DNA of 64,000 nt. Origin: Streptomyces malaysiensis subsp. samsunensis. GTDB taxonomy: Bacteria; Actinomycetota; Actinomycetes; Streptomycetales; Streptomycetaceae. The stretch spans positions 124,001 through 188,000 of the forward strand of contig NZ_JANIIC010000010.1 in the NCBI RefSeq assembly GCF_024519315.1. Direction: 5' to 3'. The notes under the pieces were generated by a model, which saw nothing but the letters and a program-made list of their open reading frames with translations, ran no database searches and was not told the DNA's origin. A program made the translations under genes and the position numbers. This document shows positions 43,008 through 51,212 of this stretch, one piece after another; position 1 is the first letter of the stretch; the number at the start of each line of letters is the position of its first letter.

Positions 43008-44906
43008 TCAGTTCGCGCAGGGGCGGCCGTTCAGGGTGAAGGAGCCGGGCGGCCGGCTGCCGTCGTTCCAGGTGCCGAGGAAGCCCATGGAGAGGGTGCC
43101 GCCCGCCTTGACCCGTTTGTTGTAGTCGGCCGCGGTGGCGGTCACCTTCGCACCGCGCTGGGTGAACTCCCCGTCCCACATCTGCGTCACCCGCTGGGAG
43201 CCGCGGAAGCTCCAGGTGACCCGCCAGCCGTCGAGGGGTTCGCGGGAGGTGAGGGTGACCGCGGCCTGGAAGCCGTCGGGCCATTGGTTCACGAGCCGGA
43301 AGCGGGCCGTGCAGTCGGCGTGTCCGCCGGGCATCCGGCCGGAGGGCGGCCTTCCGCCATGGCCGGAGGCGGAGCCGGAGCCACCCTTGGAGGGCGAGGG
43401 GGTCGGGGCGGAGGAGCGGCCGGGCTTCTTCGAGCCCTTGCCGGAATCCTGGCCGGAACCCTTGCCGGGGTCCTTTTCCTCGCTCCCACTCCCGCTCTTC
43501 GAGGGGCTCGGGGAGGCGGGGGCGCCGGGGTTGTACGGCGACGGCGATGAGGTGGCCGGGACGAGGCCGCTGGGGGTCGTCTCCGGACCTCTGGACCCGC
43601 CGCTGCGGTCGTCGGAGTCCGCGGCGGTTCTGGTCAGCGACGCGACCAGTGCGGCGAGGGCGATGACGGCGATCACCGCCAGGATGACGGCCGTACGGGC
43701 TCTTCTTAACCGGCGGCGGGCGGCGCGGCCCCGGATGACCCGGTGCCCCTCGGCGCGGCCCGCACTCGCATCGCCCGCACCCCCCGCACCGCTCGCGTCG
43801 GCTCCGCCACCGGCACCGACTCTGCCACCGGCACCGACTCTGCGACCCGCACCGACTCTGCGACCCGCGCCGGCTCCGCCACCCGCGCCGACTCCGCCAC
43901 CCGCACCGACTCCGCCACCCGCGCCGGATCTGCTGCCCGCATCACCGGCCCGTCTGCTCCGGCGCGCCCCGATCGCGTCCAGGACCCCGTCGCGCAGCCG
44001 CTCCCACAGCGGTGCGCGGACCGCGTGCGCGGTGGGCGCGGCGGAACGGGCGCTCGGCACGGTGCCCGGGGCCCGCTCGGCGAGCGTGCGGCGCCGCTTG
44101 ACGTAGAGGTTCCCGCCCCAGCCGATGACCCCGCCCGCCAGTGCGCCGGGCAGCCCGTCCCCGTCCACATACATGCAGGTGGCGGCGTCCCGGCAGGACC
44201 GGCAGCGGGCGAGGTGCTGCCACAGGTCGGCGGGTGAGGGGGAGTCGGGCGCCCGGGTGGCGGCGTCCAGCAACTTGGCGTAGCTGCGGCACTCCTCGTC
44301 GGTGAGGGTGTCCACATGGGCGCGCTGACACCGTTCGCGGAAGGCCGCGCGGACCCGGGCGATCTCCTCGGTGGCGTACTCCGGGTCGTAGCCCAGCTGC
44401 CGGGCCACCGCTTCCGTGGATCGCGCCTCCACCTCGACCAGCCACAGCAGCTCCCCGTCCGCCTCCGGCAGATCCCGCAGCGCGCGCAGGGCGAGCGGCT
44501 GGTCGCGGGGCGGCGCGGCGAAACGGGCGGCCCGGTCGGAGGCCAGCCAGGTCCGCAGCTCCGGGTTGAGCCGGTCGCCGTGGCGGTGGGCCTGCCAGTC
44601 GGCGGCGGTCTTCCGTATGGAGGTCAGAAAGAGCGGCAGCCACGGGAGACGCTTGCCGAAGCCCCGGGTACGGCGGTTGCGGGTCTCCCGGATCCCCCGC
44701 CGGAACGCCTCGGTGGCCAGCCGCATCCCGTCTTCCGGCGTGGTGGTGCACAGTTCGGCGTAATCGGCGACCGCGTCCCAATAGGCGCCCAGCAGCGCCG
44801 TCGCGGAAGCCGCGCCATCGACATCCTCGGCGGGCGCCCCGGCAGGACCGGAGCGCGTCGGGGAGCCGTTCCCAGGAGATTCCCCGGGAGATGAGTGGTC
44901 GGGCAT
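43008..44906 (-). CDS. Sigma-like region, zinc-finger, membrane segment and CBM2 in one protein
   Basis: The 632-residue protein begins with an ECF-sigma-like helical part at about 35-210 (LLWLVEVEARSTEAVARQLGY resembles region 4). A zinc-binding anti-sigma-like motif at about 224-240 follows (HLARCRSCRDAATC). Then comes a Gly/Ala/Val repeat region (about 320-370) and one membrane segment at about 405-428. The outer part is a Ser/Pro/Lys-rich linker and a C-terminal CBM2 (about 530-632) with a CTARFRLVNQWPDGF start, CBM2-type Trp residues and the closing NGRPCAN disulfide Cys. CBM2 domains bind cellulose or chitin. The topology suggests a protein that binds polysaccharide outside and carries a sigma-like module inside. 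Catalytic domains are absent. Confidence 0.85.
   Translation of the reverse strand: MPDHSSPGESPGNGSPTRSGPAGAPAEDVDGAASATALLGAYWDAVADYAELCTTTPEDGMRLATEAFRRGIRETRNRRTRGFGKRLPWLPLFLTSIRKTAADWQAHRHGDRLNPELRTWLASDRAARFAAPPRDQPLALRALRDLPEADGELLWLVEVEARSTEAVARQLGYDPEYATEEIARVRAAFRERCQRAHVDTLTDEECRSYAKLLDAATRAPDSPSPADLWQHLARCRSCRDAATCMYVDGDGLPGALAGGVIGWGGNLYVKRRRTLAERAPGTVPSARSAAPTAHAVRAPLWERLRDGVLDAIGARRSRRAGDAGSRSGAGGGVGAGGGVGAGGGAGAGRRVGAGRRVGAGGRVGAGGGADASGAGGAGDASAGRAEGHRVIRGRAARRRLRRARTAVILAVIAVIALAALVASLTRTAADSDDRSGGSRGPETTPSGLVPATSSPSPYNPGAPASPSPSKSGSGSEEKDPGKGSGQDSGKGSKKPGRSSAPTPSPSKGGSGSASGHGGRPPSGRMPGGHADCTARFRLVNQWPDGFQAAVTLTSREPLDGWRVTWSFRGSQRVTQMWDGEFTQRGAKVTATAADYNKRVKAGGTLSMGFLGTWNDGSRPPGSFTLNGRPCAN
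43794..43938 (-). repeat. 18-bp in-frame repeats in the sigma-like/CBM2 gene
   Basis: About seven units of six residues (variants of RVGAGG and GVGAGG) form a Gly-rich stretch before the membrane segment. DNA units are nearly identical, differing mainly at the Arg/Gly positions. Confidence 0.8.
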
Positions 44907-45520
44907 GGAGGCATTTCCTCACTCACGAACAGCGGTGCCCCCGCCGGGGGCGACCTTCTCATAAACGGCTGCGGGGTGGTCAGCCAACAGCACAGCTCTG
45001 CCTCGGAGTTGGGGATTCCCCTTACGGGGCGCGCCGAGCCTTTCACGCCGGTGACCAGGCTGACAAGAGACGAAGGCCAGTCCCCGTTTGGGATTATGAA
45101 CCACCTGACAAGCCGTGTGATCGGGCCGGATTGACGTGAATAGTAGTCACGTTCACTGCCCCATGCGACACAAAACCGGGGCCCGAAAAAGGTCCAGACC
45201 GCATCGTTCGCCGTGTGAACCCCTGTGCGTTTTCGGAGATTTACGGCGAGGTGATTTGCCGGTCCCTCGGATGTCGCGTCCGGTAGCGCGATCGCCGTGG
45301 TCAGCCGCATGTCGGGGGGATGTGCGGTGTGATCCGTCACGGCCGTTCGCGGCCCCGGTGAGGCGAAAGGGGACGAGGACGTGGACGGCGGTGAAGGGCT
45401 CTGAGCCCTCGTCCTCCTCTGGTGATCGCTGGCAGATGCCAGCCTCCGTGCCCGAATCGTTGGACGGATACCACCTGATCGCGATGTACCCCCTCGCAGC
45501 TGCGGCGTTACCATCGGCGA
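44907..45520. other. 614-bp intergenic region
   Basis: No credible gene is seen here. GC content drops in 45060-45260. The stretch holds one clear inverted repeat (45134-45152), listed separately. The left part should carry the promoter of the sigma-like/CBM2 gene and the right part that of the molybdate regulator. I see no confident -35/-10 pair, riboswitch or RNA gene. Confidence 0.6.
45134..45152. promoter_or_regulatory. ACGTGA-N7-TCACGT inverted repeat
   Basis: The repeat is perfect, with 6-bp arms around ATAGTAG, and a second inverted pair overlaps it (GTGAA 45136-45140, TTCAC 45152-45156). It lies 228 bp from the CBM2 gene start and 369 bp from the molybdate regulator start, so it more likely serves the former. 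Confidence 0.45.
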
Positions 45521-45910
45521 ATGCATACGTACCGGATCGGTGAGGCCGCGGCCCTGATGGGGGTCAGCGTCGACACCTTGCGGCGCTGGGTCGACGGCGG
45601 ACGGCTGGCCGCCGAACGGGACGAGCAGGGGCGCCGGATCATTCCGGGCCCGGCGCTCGCCGCGTTCGCCCGCGAGGTCGCCACCAGCGCGGAGCGCGAC
45701 CACCCCGGCTCCTCGGCGCGCAATCGCTTCTCGGGCATCGTCACCGAGGTGATCCTTGGCGATGTGTCCGCGCAGGTGGAGATCCAGGCGGGGCCGTTTC
45801 GCGTGGTGTCCATGATCAGCCGGGAGTCGGCGGAGGAGCTGAAGCTGGAGCCCGGAGTTCCGGCCGTCGCCGTGATCAAGTCGACCAACGTGGTCGTGGA
45901 AACCCCGTGA
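45521..45910 (+). CDS. Molybdate-responsive regulator: MerR-like HTH plus TOBE domain
   Basis: The 129-residue protein has an excisionase/MerR-like HTH at about residues 3-50 (YRIGEAAALMGVSVDTLRRW). A single molybdopterin/molybdate-binding TOBE domain follows at about 66-126 (NRFSGIVTEVILGDVSAQVE, KSTNVVV). It is the expected oxyanion-sensing repressor or storage protein for the modABC genes that follow, in place of ModE. It starts at ATG 45521. Its stop overlaps a GTG at 45907 that could also start modA. Confidence 0.88.
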   Translation: MHTYRIGEAAALMGVSVDTLRRWVDGGRLAAERDEQGRRIIPGPALAAFAREVATSAERDHPGSSARNRFSGIVTEVILGDVSAQVEIQAGPFRVVSMISRESAEELKLEPGVPAVAVIKSTNVVVETP

Positions 45911-45990
45911 ACACACGCGCCGAGGGCGGCAGTGGCGGCAGAAGCCGCGGAAGCGGCAGTGGCAGTGGCAGAGAGGGAGAGACAGACCCT

Positions 45991-46842
45991 ATGACGACCC
46001 GTTCCGTATCCGGACCCCGATCGCGACCCCGAGCCCGTTGGACCCTCCGTGCGGTGGGCGGCTTCGCGCTCGCCGCCGTGGCGCTGACCGCCTGCTCCTC
46101 CGGCGACTCGGACGGCGCCGACGACTCCTCCACCAAGTCCTCGTCCGGCTCCTCCTCCAAGAAGCTCTCCGGCACGGTGACCGTGTTCGCGGCGGCCTCG
46201 CTGAAGGAGAGCTTCACCTCGCTGGGCAAGACCTTCGAGAAGGAGCACCCCGGCACCAAGGTCTCCTTCAACTTCGGCGGCAGCGACGCCCTCGCGGCCA
46301 GCATCACCTCCGGCGCGCCCGCCGACGTCTTCGCCGCCGCCAGCCCGAAGACCATGAAGACCGTCACCGACGCCAAGGACTCCAAGGGCGCCCCGGCCAC
46401 CTTCGTCCGCAACCAGCTCGAGATCGCGACCCTCCCCGGCAATCCGAAGAAGATCGCCACGCTGAAGGACCTCACCCGCTCCGGGCTGAAGGTCGCGCTG
46501 TGCGCCAAGGAGGTGCCCTGCGGGGCGGCGGCCCAGAAGGTGCTGGACGGGGCCGGGCTGAAGCTCACCCCGGTCTCGTACGAGCAGGACGTCAAGGGCG
46601 CCCTGACGAAGGTGCAGTTGAAGGAGGTGGACGCCTCCGTCGTCTACAAGACCGATGTGAAGGCGGCGGGCGGCAAGGTCACGGGTGTGGAGTTCCCCGA
46701 GTCGAAGAAGGCGATCAACGACTATCCGATCGCCCTGCTGAAGAACGCCCCCAACGCCGAGGCGGCCACCGCCTTCATCGACCTGGTGAAGTCCGCGCAG
46801 GGCCAGAAGGTGCTCGGCCAGGCCGGTTTCCTCAAGCCGTGA
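45991..46842 (+). CDS. modA: Molybdate ABC transporter substrate-binding lipoprotein
   Basis: The 283-residue protein (from ATG 45991, with GAGAGGGAGAG upstream) has a signal with lipobox LTAC (Cys about residue 36) and a Ser/Asp-rich linker. The ModA fold then follows: TVFAAASLKESFTSLGKTFE, VSFNFGGSDALAASI, GAPADVFAAAS and VYKTDVKAAGGKV. These segments hold the oxyanion-binding Ser and Tyr regions. It binds molybdate (or tungstate) outside the membrane. GTG 45907, overlapping the regulator gene, would add a Gly/Ser-rich leader and cannot be ruled out. Its stop overlaps modB. Confidence 0.93.
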   Translation: MTTRSVSGPRSRPRARWTLRAVGGFALAAVALTACSSGDSDGADDSSTKSSSGSSSKKLSGTVTVFAAASLKESFTSLGKTFEKEHPGTKVSFNFGGSDALAASITSGAPADVFAAASPKTMKTVTDAKDSKGAPATFVRNQLEIATLPGNPKKIATLKDLTRSGLKVALCAKEVPCGAAAQKVLDGAGLKLTPVSYEQDVKGALTKVQLKEVDASVVYKTDVKAAGGKVTGVEFPESKKAINDYPIALLKNAPNAEAATAFIDLVKSAQGQKVLGQAGFLKP

Positions 46843-47774
46843 CGGAGCCGAAGGCGGGGGCGGAGCGGAAGGCCGGGACCGAGCCGAGGGCGGGGGCGCA
46901 GCCGAGGGCGGGGGCGGAGCGGAAGGCCGGGACCGAGCCGACAGAGGTCCTGGGTGGCGGCGGCACCCGGCCGTGGCTCGGCACCCCCCGCCTCCGGACG
47001 GGCACCCCGCTGCCGCTGCTGCTGCCCGCCCTCGTCGGCCTGGTCTTCCTGGTGCTCCCGCTCCTGGCGCTGCTGGTCCGGGCGCCCTGGCGGAGCCTGC
47101 CCGACCAGCTGACCAGTGTCGCGGTGTGGCAGGCGCTGCGGCTTTCGCTGATCACCGCGACCGCCGCCACCGCCGTGGCGCTGGTGCTGGGCGTGCCACT
47201 GGCCTGGCTGCTGGCCCGCGCCCGCTTCCCCGGCCGCCGGCTGGTGCGCGCCCTGGTGACCCTGCCGCTGGTGCTGCCGCCGGTGGTGGGCGGTGTGGCG
47301 CTGCTGCTCGCACTGGGCCGTAACGGGATCGTCGGCCGCTGGCTGGACTCGGCGTTCGGCGTCACCCTGCCGTTCACCACGGCGGGGGTGGTGGTCGCGG
47401 AGGCGTTCGTGGCGATGCCGTTCCTCGTGATCAGCGTCGAGGGCACACTGCGGGCGGCCGATCCCCGCTACGAGGAGGCCGCCGCCACGCTCGGCGCCTC
47501 GCGCTTCACCGCCTTCCGGCGCGTCACCCTGCCGATGGTCGCGCCGGGCGTGGCGGCCGGGGCGGTGCTGGCCTGGGCGCGGGCGCTGGGCGAGTTCGGC
47601 GCCACGATCACCTTCGCGGGCAACTTCCCCGGCCGTACGCAGACGATGCCGCTGTCGGTCTATCTCGCGCTCCAGAGCGATCCGGCCGCCGCCATCGCGC
47701 TCAGCCTCGTCCTCCTCGCCGTCTCCATCGCGGTCCTGGCCGGACTGCGCGACCGCTGGATGGCCGTCTCATGA
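46839..47774 (+). CDS. modB: Molybdate ABC transporter permease
   Basis: The 311-residue protein starts at a GTG overlapping modA's stop. Residues about 55-310 are a normal ModB permease with about five or six membrane segments. The EAA loop is EEAAATLGASRFTAFRRVTLPM, followed by GEFGATITFAGN, typical of the molybdate type. The first 40 residues are an unusual polar repeat (AGAERKAGTEP units) absent from usual permeases. The gene overlaps modC by four bases. Confidence 0.93.
   Translation: MTEPKAGAERKAGTEPRAGAQPRAGAERKAGTEPTEVLGGGGTRPWLGTPRLRTGTPLPLLLPALVGLVFLVLPLLALLVRAPWRSLPDQLTSVAVWQALRLSLITATAATAVALVLGVPLAWLLARARFPGRRLVRALVTLPLVLPPVVGGVALLLALGRNGIVGRWLDSAFGVTLPFTTAGVVVAEAFVAMPFLVISVEGTLRAADPRYEEAAATLGASRFTAFRRVTLPMVAPGVAAGAVLAWARALGEFGATITFAGNFPGRTQTMPLSVYLALQSDPAAAIALSLVLLAVSIAVLAGLRDRWMAVS
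46853..46941 (+). repeat. 35-bp direct repeat in the modB 5' end
   Basis: Identical 35-bp sequences occur at 46853-46887 and 46907-46941, 54 bp apart. They encode AGAERKAGTEP twice. The length difference is a multiple of three, keeping the frame. Confidence 0.9.
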
Positions 47775-48868
47775 CCACGGACACTTCCCCCACCGAGGAG
47801 GCCGTGCTGCGCACCGATGGCCTCGACGCCCGTCTCCTCGTGGACCGCGGCACCTTCCGGCTCGATCTGCGGCTGTCCGCCGCGCCCGGTGAGGTGCTCG
47901 CCCTGCTCGGGCCCAACGGCGCGGGCAAGACCACCGCGCTGCGCGCCCTGGCCGGGCTCACCCCGCTCACCGCCGGGTCGCTGCGGCTGGACGGCCGGAC
48001 CCTGGAGGAGCCGGAGAGCCGGGTGCGGGTGCCGACCGAGGACCGCCCGGTCGGCGTCGTCTTCCAGGACTATCTGCTCTTCCCGCATCTCACCGCGCTC
48101 GACAACGTGGCCTTCGGCCCGCGCTGCCACGGAGTGCCCAAGGCGGAGGCCCGCGCCCAGGCCGCCGAGTGGCTGGAGCGGATGGGCCTGACCGACCGCG
48201 CGGGCGCCAAACCCCGCGCCCTGTCCGGCGGTCAGGCCCAGCGGGTCGCCCTCGCCCGCGCCCTGGCCACCCGGCCCCGGCTGCTCCTGCTGGACGAGCC
48301 GCTCGCCGCGCTGGACGCCCGCACCCGCCTCGACGTGCGCGCCGGACTCCGCCGCCATCTGGCCGACTTCGAGGCGGTGGCCGTCCTGGTCACCCATGAC
48401 CCGCTGGACGCGATGGTGCTGGCCGACCGGCTCGTGGTGGTCGAGGAGGGCCGTATCGTCCAGGAGGGCACTCCGGCGGACATCTCCCGCCGCCCCCGCA
48501 CCGACTACATCGCCAGCCTCGTCGGCCTCAACCTCTACCAGGGCCGCGCCGACGGCCACACGGTACGGCTCGACGGGGGCGCCGCCATCACCACCACCGA
48601 GGACCTCACCGGCCCGGTCTTCGTCGCCTTCCCACCCGCCGCGGTCACCCTCCACCGCGACCGGCCCGACTCCAGCGCACGCAACCTGTGGCGGCTGGAG
48701 GTCTTTGGCCTGGAGTCCCACGGCGACCAGATCCGCGTCGACCTCACCGGCGAACTCCCCCTCCTGGCCGACCTCACGACGGCGGCGGTGGCCGAACTGT
48801 CCCTCCACCCGGGCCGCCAAGTCTGGGCCACCCTCAAGGCCACCCAGACCCACGCGTACCCGGCCTGA
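47771..48868 (+). CDS. modC: Molybdate ABC transporter ATP-binding protein
   Basis: The 365-residue ATPase energises molybdate uptake. Walker A is GPNGAGKTT, the Q-loop is in VFQDYLLFPHLT, the signature is LSGGQAQR, Walker B is LLLLDEPLAALD and the H-loop is LVTHD. A C-terminal TOBE-like domain (about 265-365) is present as in ModC. ATG 47771 overlaps modB's stop. The operon ends with a hairpin that starts in the stop codon. Confidence 0.94.
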   Translation: MTTDTSPTEEAVLRTDGLDARLLVDRGTFRLDLRLSAAPGEVLALLGPNGAGKTTALRALAGLTPLTAGSLRLDGRTLEEPESRVRVPTEDRPVGVVFQDYLLFPHLTALDNVAFGPRCHGVPKAEARAQAAEWLERMGLTDRAGAKPRALSGGQAQRVALARALATRPRLLLLDEPLAALDARTRLDVRAGLRRHLADFEAVAVLVTHDPLDAMVLADRLVVVEEGRIVQEGTPADISRRPRTDYIASLVGLNLYQGRADGHTVRLDGGAAITTTEDLTGPVFVAFPPAAVTLHRDRPDSSARNLWRLEVFGLESHGDQIRVDLTGELPLLADLTTAAVAELSLHPGRQVWATLKATQTHAYPA

Positions 48869-48893
48869 GCCGGGCCGGCACAGGCCGGCTCAG
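48865..48893 (+). terminator. Terminator hairpin overlapping the modC stop codon
   Basis: CTGAGCCGGGCC (48865-48876) pairs with GGCCGGCTCAG (48883-48893) with one bulged G. The TGA stop of modC lies in the left arm. A partial direct copy of the left arm follows at about 48900-48916. Confidence 0.65.
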
Positions 48894-48919
48894 GCCGGAC
48901 CTGAGCCGGGCCGGCACAC

Positions 48920-49159
48920 CTACGCGCCATCGGAGCCGTCCCCGCAGAGCGGCCGGCACACCCACAGCTCAACCTCCCGGGTCCTGCTGCCACAGGTCCA
49001 CTCGACCGTCCCGAGCAACTGATCCGCGAGCAGCCGCCGCTCGCACAGCGCACAGTCCCAGCCCTCCAGCTGAGGCCCGGTCAGCGTGTCCGGATCCGGC
49101 AGCTCGATGCCACGCGCTGCCGCGAGCGACTGCCGGGCAACTGGACGGCCGTCGGTCAC
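48920..49159 (-). CDS. Small protein with paired cysteines
   Basis: The 79-residue protein starts at GTG 49159, overlapping the stop of the gene upstream by four bases. DCALCERRL in the middle and CGSRTREVELWVCRPLC at the end give two Cys clusters, like a small zinc ribbon. I do not recognise a family. The coupling suggests that it works with the 140-residue protein just upstream, divergent from the XRE regulator at 49.7 kb. Confidence 0.6.
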   Translation of the reverse strand: MTDGRPVARQSLAAARGIELPDPDTLTGPQLEGWDCALCERRLLADQLLGTVEWTCGSRTREVELWVCRPLCGDGSDGA

Positions 49160-49578
49160 CGGCCGTCCCCCGCACCGATGCCCAGCTCGGCGACGGCAGC
49201 CCGGACCAGCGCCTCGCGGAGCCGGTTGGCATCCGTGAGGTATCGCCCCGGCCCGAGCGGGACGCGCCAATGCAGATACGGCCCGCTGGTGCGGTCGCTG
49301 GGCGGAACGCCGATGTACGAGGTCTCAACGCGGCCCGAACCGAGCGTCTGAACCTGCCGGACGCGGCGCCAGTACTGGGCGCTTCCAGGGCGGATGAGCC
49401 AGTACACGAGGTTGTAGTCGGCGATGACGGCACCGGTCGCCCCACCGAGTAAGGCCAGGGCCCGCTCACCGAGGCCCGCGGGGGCGCGTACGGCGTCCCA
49501 GTGCGGGCCGACCAGGACCATCTCTACGTCGGCGCCGCTCGGCGGCGCCCATGGTTGGGCATGGGGATTTGTCAGCAC
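49156..49578 (-). CDS. Conserved hypothetical protein divergent from the XRE regulator
   Basis: The 140-residue protein starts at GTG 49578 by preference (an ATG at 49707 would add Arg-rich sequence over the intergenic repeats). It has a WDAVRAPAGLGERAL segment, GAVIADYNLVYWLIRPG and a C-terminal helix. This resembles short Streptomyces proteins distantly like the N-terminal part of bifunctional primase-polymerase domains, but no catalytic pair is seen. Function unassigned. Confidence 0.6.
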   Translation of the reverse strand: MLTNPHAQPWAPPSGADVEMVLVGPHWDAVRAPAGLGERALALLGGATGAVIADYNLVYWLIRPGSAQYWRRVRQVQTLGSGRVETSYIGVPPSDRTSGPYLHWRVPLGPGRYLTDANRLREALVRAAVAELGIGAGDGR

Positions 49579-49660
49579 GTTCGCCCCCGTGTCATCGAAG
49601 AAGGTTCTTGGGCACACGTTGAGATTGGCCGTGTGACATCGATCACGGGATAACCGGCGG

Positions 49661-49681
49661 GTGTTACCGAAGCGGTAATAC
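49661..49681. promoter_or_regulatory. Near-perfect inverted repeat between divergent genes
   Basis: GTGTTACCG-AAG-CGGTAATAC has 9-bp arms with one mismatch (perfect over TTACCG/CGGTAA). It lies between the hypothetical gene (start 49578) and the XRE gene (start 49742), a likely operator for the XRE protein. A second weaker pair, GTGA-N6-TCAC, lies just upstream at about 49633-49646. Confidence 0.55.
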
Positions 49682-49741
49682 GCTCGTTCTCTGCTCGGTA
49701 CGAGCATTGCTTGCGCCTACGACCCACCGGAAGTTGGCACC

Positions 49742-51202
49742 ATGGACGCCACCACGCCCGGACTGCTCGCTCCAGACGTCCTTGACCGGGATGACCTGCG
49801 CCGAGCCTTGGAAGAGCATGACTTCGCCGCAGCTTTCTCCCTGATCAAGAAGTGGGGCGGACTGTCCCAGAACCGGATCGCCGCGGCCTGTCGACTCACC
49901 CCCGGCAAGGTCTCCACGATCATGAACGGATCCAGCAGAGTCACCTCCATCGAGGTCATCCGCCGGATCTCGGACGGGCTGCGCATCCCGGGGCACCTCG
50001 TGGGTCTTTCGCCCCGACCGTGGGAGAGCGGGAACGCTCTACTGGACAAACAGCGGACGCCCGGCTCCGACACACGGCAACCAGGTACCGACGCCGTACC
50101 GTGGCGGCCCGACGCCACCGCTGGTATGGCCGCCGATCTGACCAGGAGCGATCTCGTGATGGACCGCCGAGCCGCGACGCGTGCCATTGCTGGCGCCGCC
50201 GTCACCGGCGCACCACTTCTCGACGCTCTCGACGGCTGGCGCACACCAGCCGCCACCGATGACCGAGCGCGCCGCCCCGGCCGTCTGGGCGCACGCGAAG
50301 TGGATGAGCTGGAGTCCACCGCCCGCGCCTTCCGGAAGTGGGGCCGCACCGGCGGAGGCGGGCTCCGCAGAAAGGCCGTCGCCGGGCAACTTGCCGAGGT
50401 AGCCGCCGCTCTCGAGGAGCACCAGGCCCCAGCCATCGAACAGCGCCTCTACCGTGTCATGGCCCAACTCGCGGGCACCGCAGCCTCGATGGCCTGGGAC
50501 GTCGGCCAGCAGCGCCGCGCCCAGGACTACTACCGCCTGGCGCTCCGCGCAGCCCACGCGGGCGCTGACACCGAATTCGGTGCCAATGTGCTGGCCGGGA
50601 TGGCCAGGCAGATGCTGTACCACGACCAGCCGCATGACGCCCTCGAACTCATCCGGCTCGCCCAGGATGGAGCGCGCCGCACAGCGGGCCCGAGGCTGCG
50701 GGCGATGCTCCACACACGGGAGGCGTGGGCCCTGGCGTGCATGGACCGGCCATCCGGTTTCCGACGTGCGACCGGGCAGGCTGCCGAAGCGCTCAGCGAC
50801 GCCGGACGACCCGACAGCGAGCCCTACTGGATCGGCTACTTCGACGACGCCGAACTCGCCGGGGTCACCGGCGGCAGGCTCCTGGACATGGCCCGCTCAG
50901 ACCCGCGTAGCTACGCCGGCCAAGCCGCCGACCACATCCGTACTGCCCTGGACCGGCGCGGCCCTGAGGCTGGACGTGGCCACGCTCTGGACTGGATCGG
51001 ACTGGCAGAGTGCGCCTTCCTGCTGGGCGACCTCGGCAGCGCCGCCGACTACTCTCGTCGCGCTGTAGAGGTCGCGTCCGATCTGCTCTCCGGGCGCGTG
51101 CGCGCACAGCTGGCGCAGCTGTACCCGTACACGGTGGGGGACGGCGTGCCGCGGGCCGTCACCGAAGTGCGTGTCGGTATCCGTACTCTGCTGACCACCT
51201 GA
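49742..51202 (+). CDS. XRE-type regulator with helical-repeat domain
   Basis: The 486-residue protein has an HTH at about residues 36-85 (LSQNRIAAACRLTPGKVSTI). A Ser/Thr/Ala-rich linker follows, then a Tat-like RRAATRAIAG segment that in this protein class is internal, and a TPR-like helical domain from about 200 to the end. Proteins with this layout are common in Streptomyces next to small accessory genes. The SLOG-like gene follows 10 bp after its stop, indicating one transcript. Confidence 0.85.
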   Translation: MDATTPGLLAPDVLDRDDLRRALEEHDFAAAFSLIKKWGGLSQNRIAAACRLTPGKVSTIMNGSSRVTSIEVIRRISDGLRIPGHLVGLSPRPWESGNALLDKQRTPGSDTRQPGTDAVPWRPDATAGMAADLTRSDLVMDRRAATRAIAGAAVTGAPLLDALDGWRTPAATDDRARRPGRLGAREVDELESTARAFRKWGRTGGGGLRRKAVAGQLAEVAAALEEHQAPAIEQRLYRVMAQLAGTAASMAWDVGQQRRAQDYYRLALRAAHAGADTEFGANVLAGMARQMLYHDQPHDALELIRLAQDGARRTAGPRLRAMLHTREAWALACMDRPSGFRRATGQAAEALSDAGRPDSEPYWIGYFDDAELAGVTGGRLLDMARSDPRSYAGQAADHIRTALDRRGPEAGRGHALDWIGLAECAFLLGDLGSAADYSRRAVEVASDLLSGRVRAQLAQLYPYTVGDGVPRAVTEVRVGIRTLLTT

Positions 51203-51212
51203 TGAGGAGGCG

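Noticed and set aside
44907..45520. Moco riboswitch upstream of the molybdate genes
   Set aside because: I could not find the expected set of stems. A protein regulator with a TOBE domain is present instead.
45136..45543. Frame in the gap upstream of the molybdate regulator
   Set aside because: It has no recognisable sequence, lacks a ribosome site and starts inside the inverted repeat; coding bias is poor.
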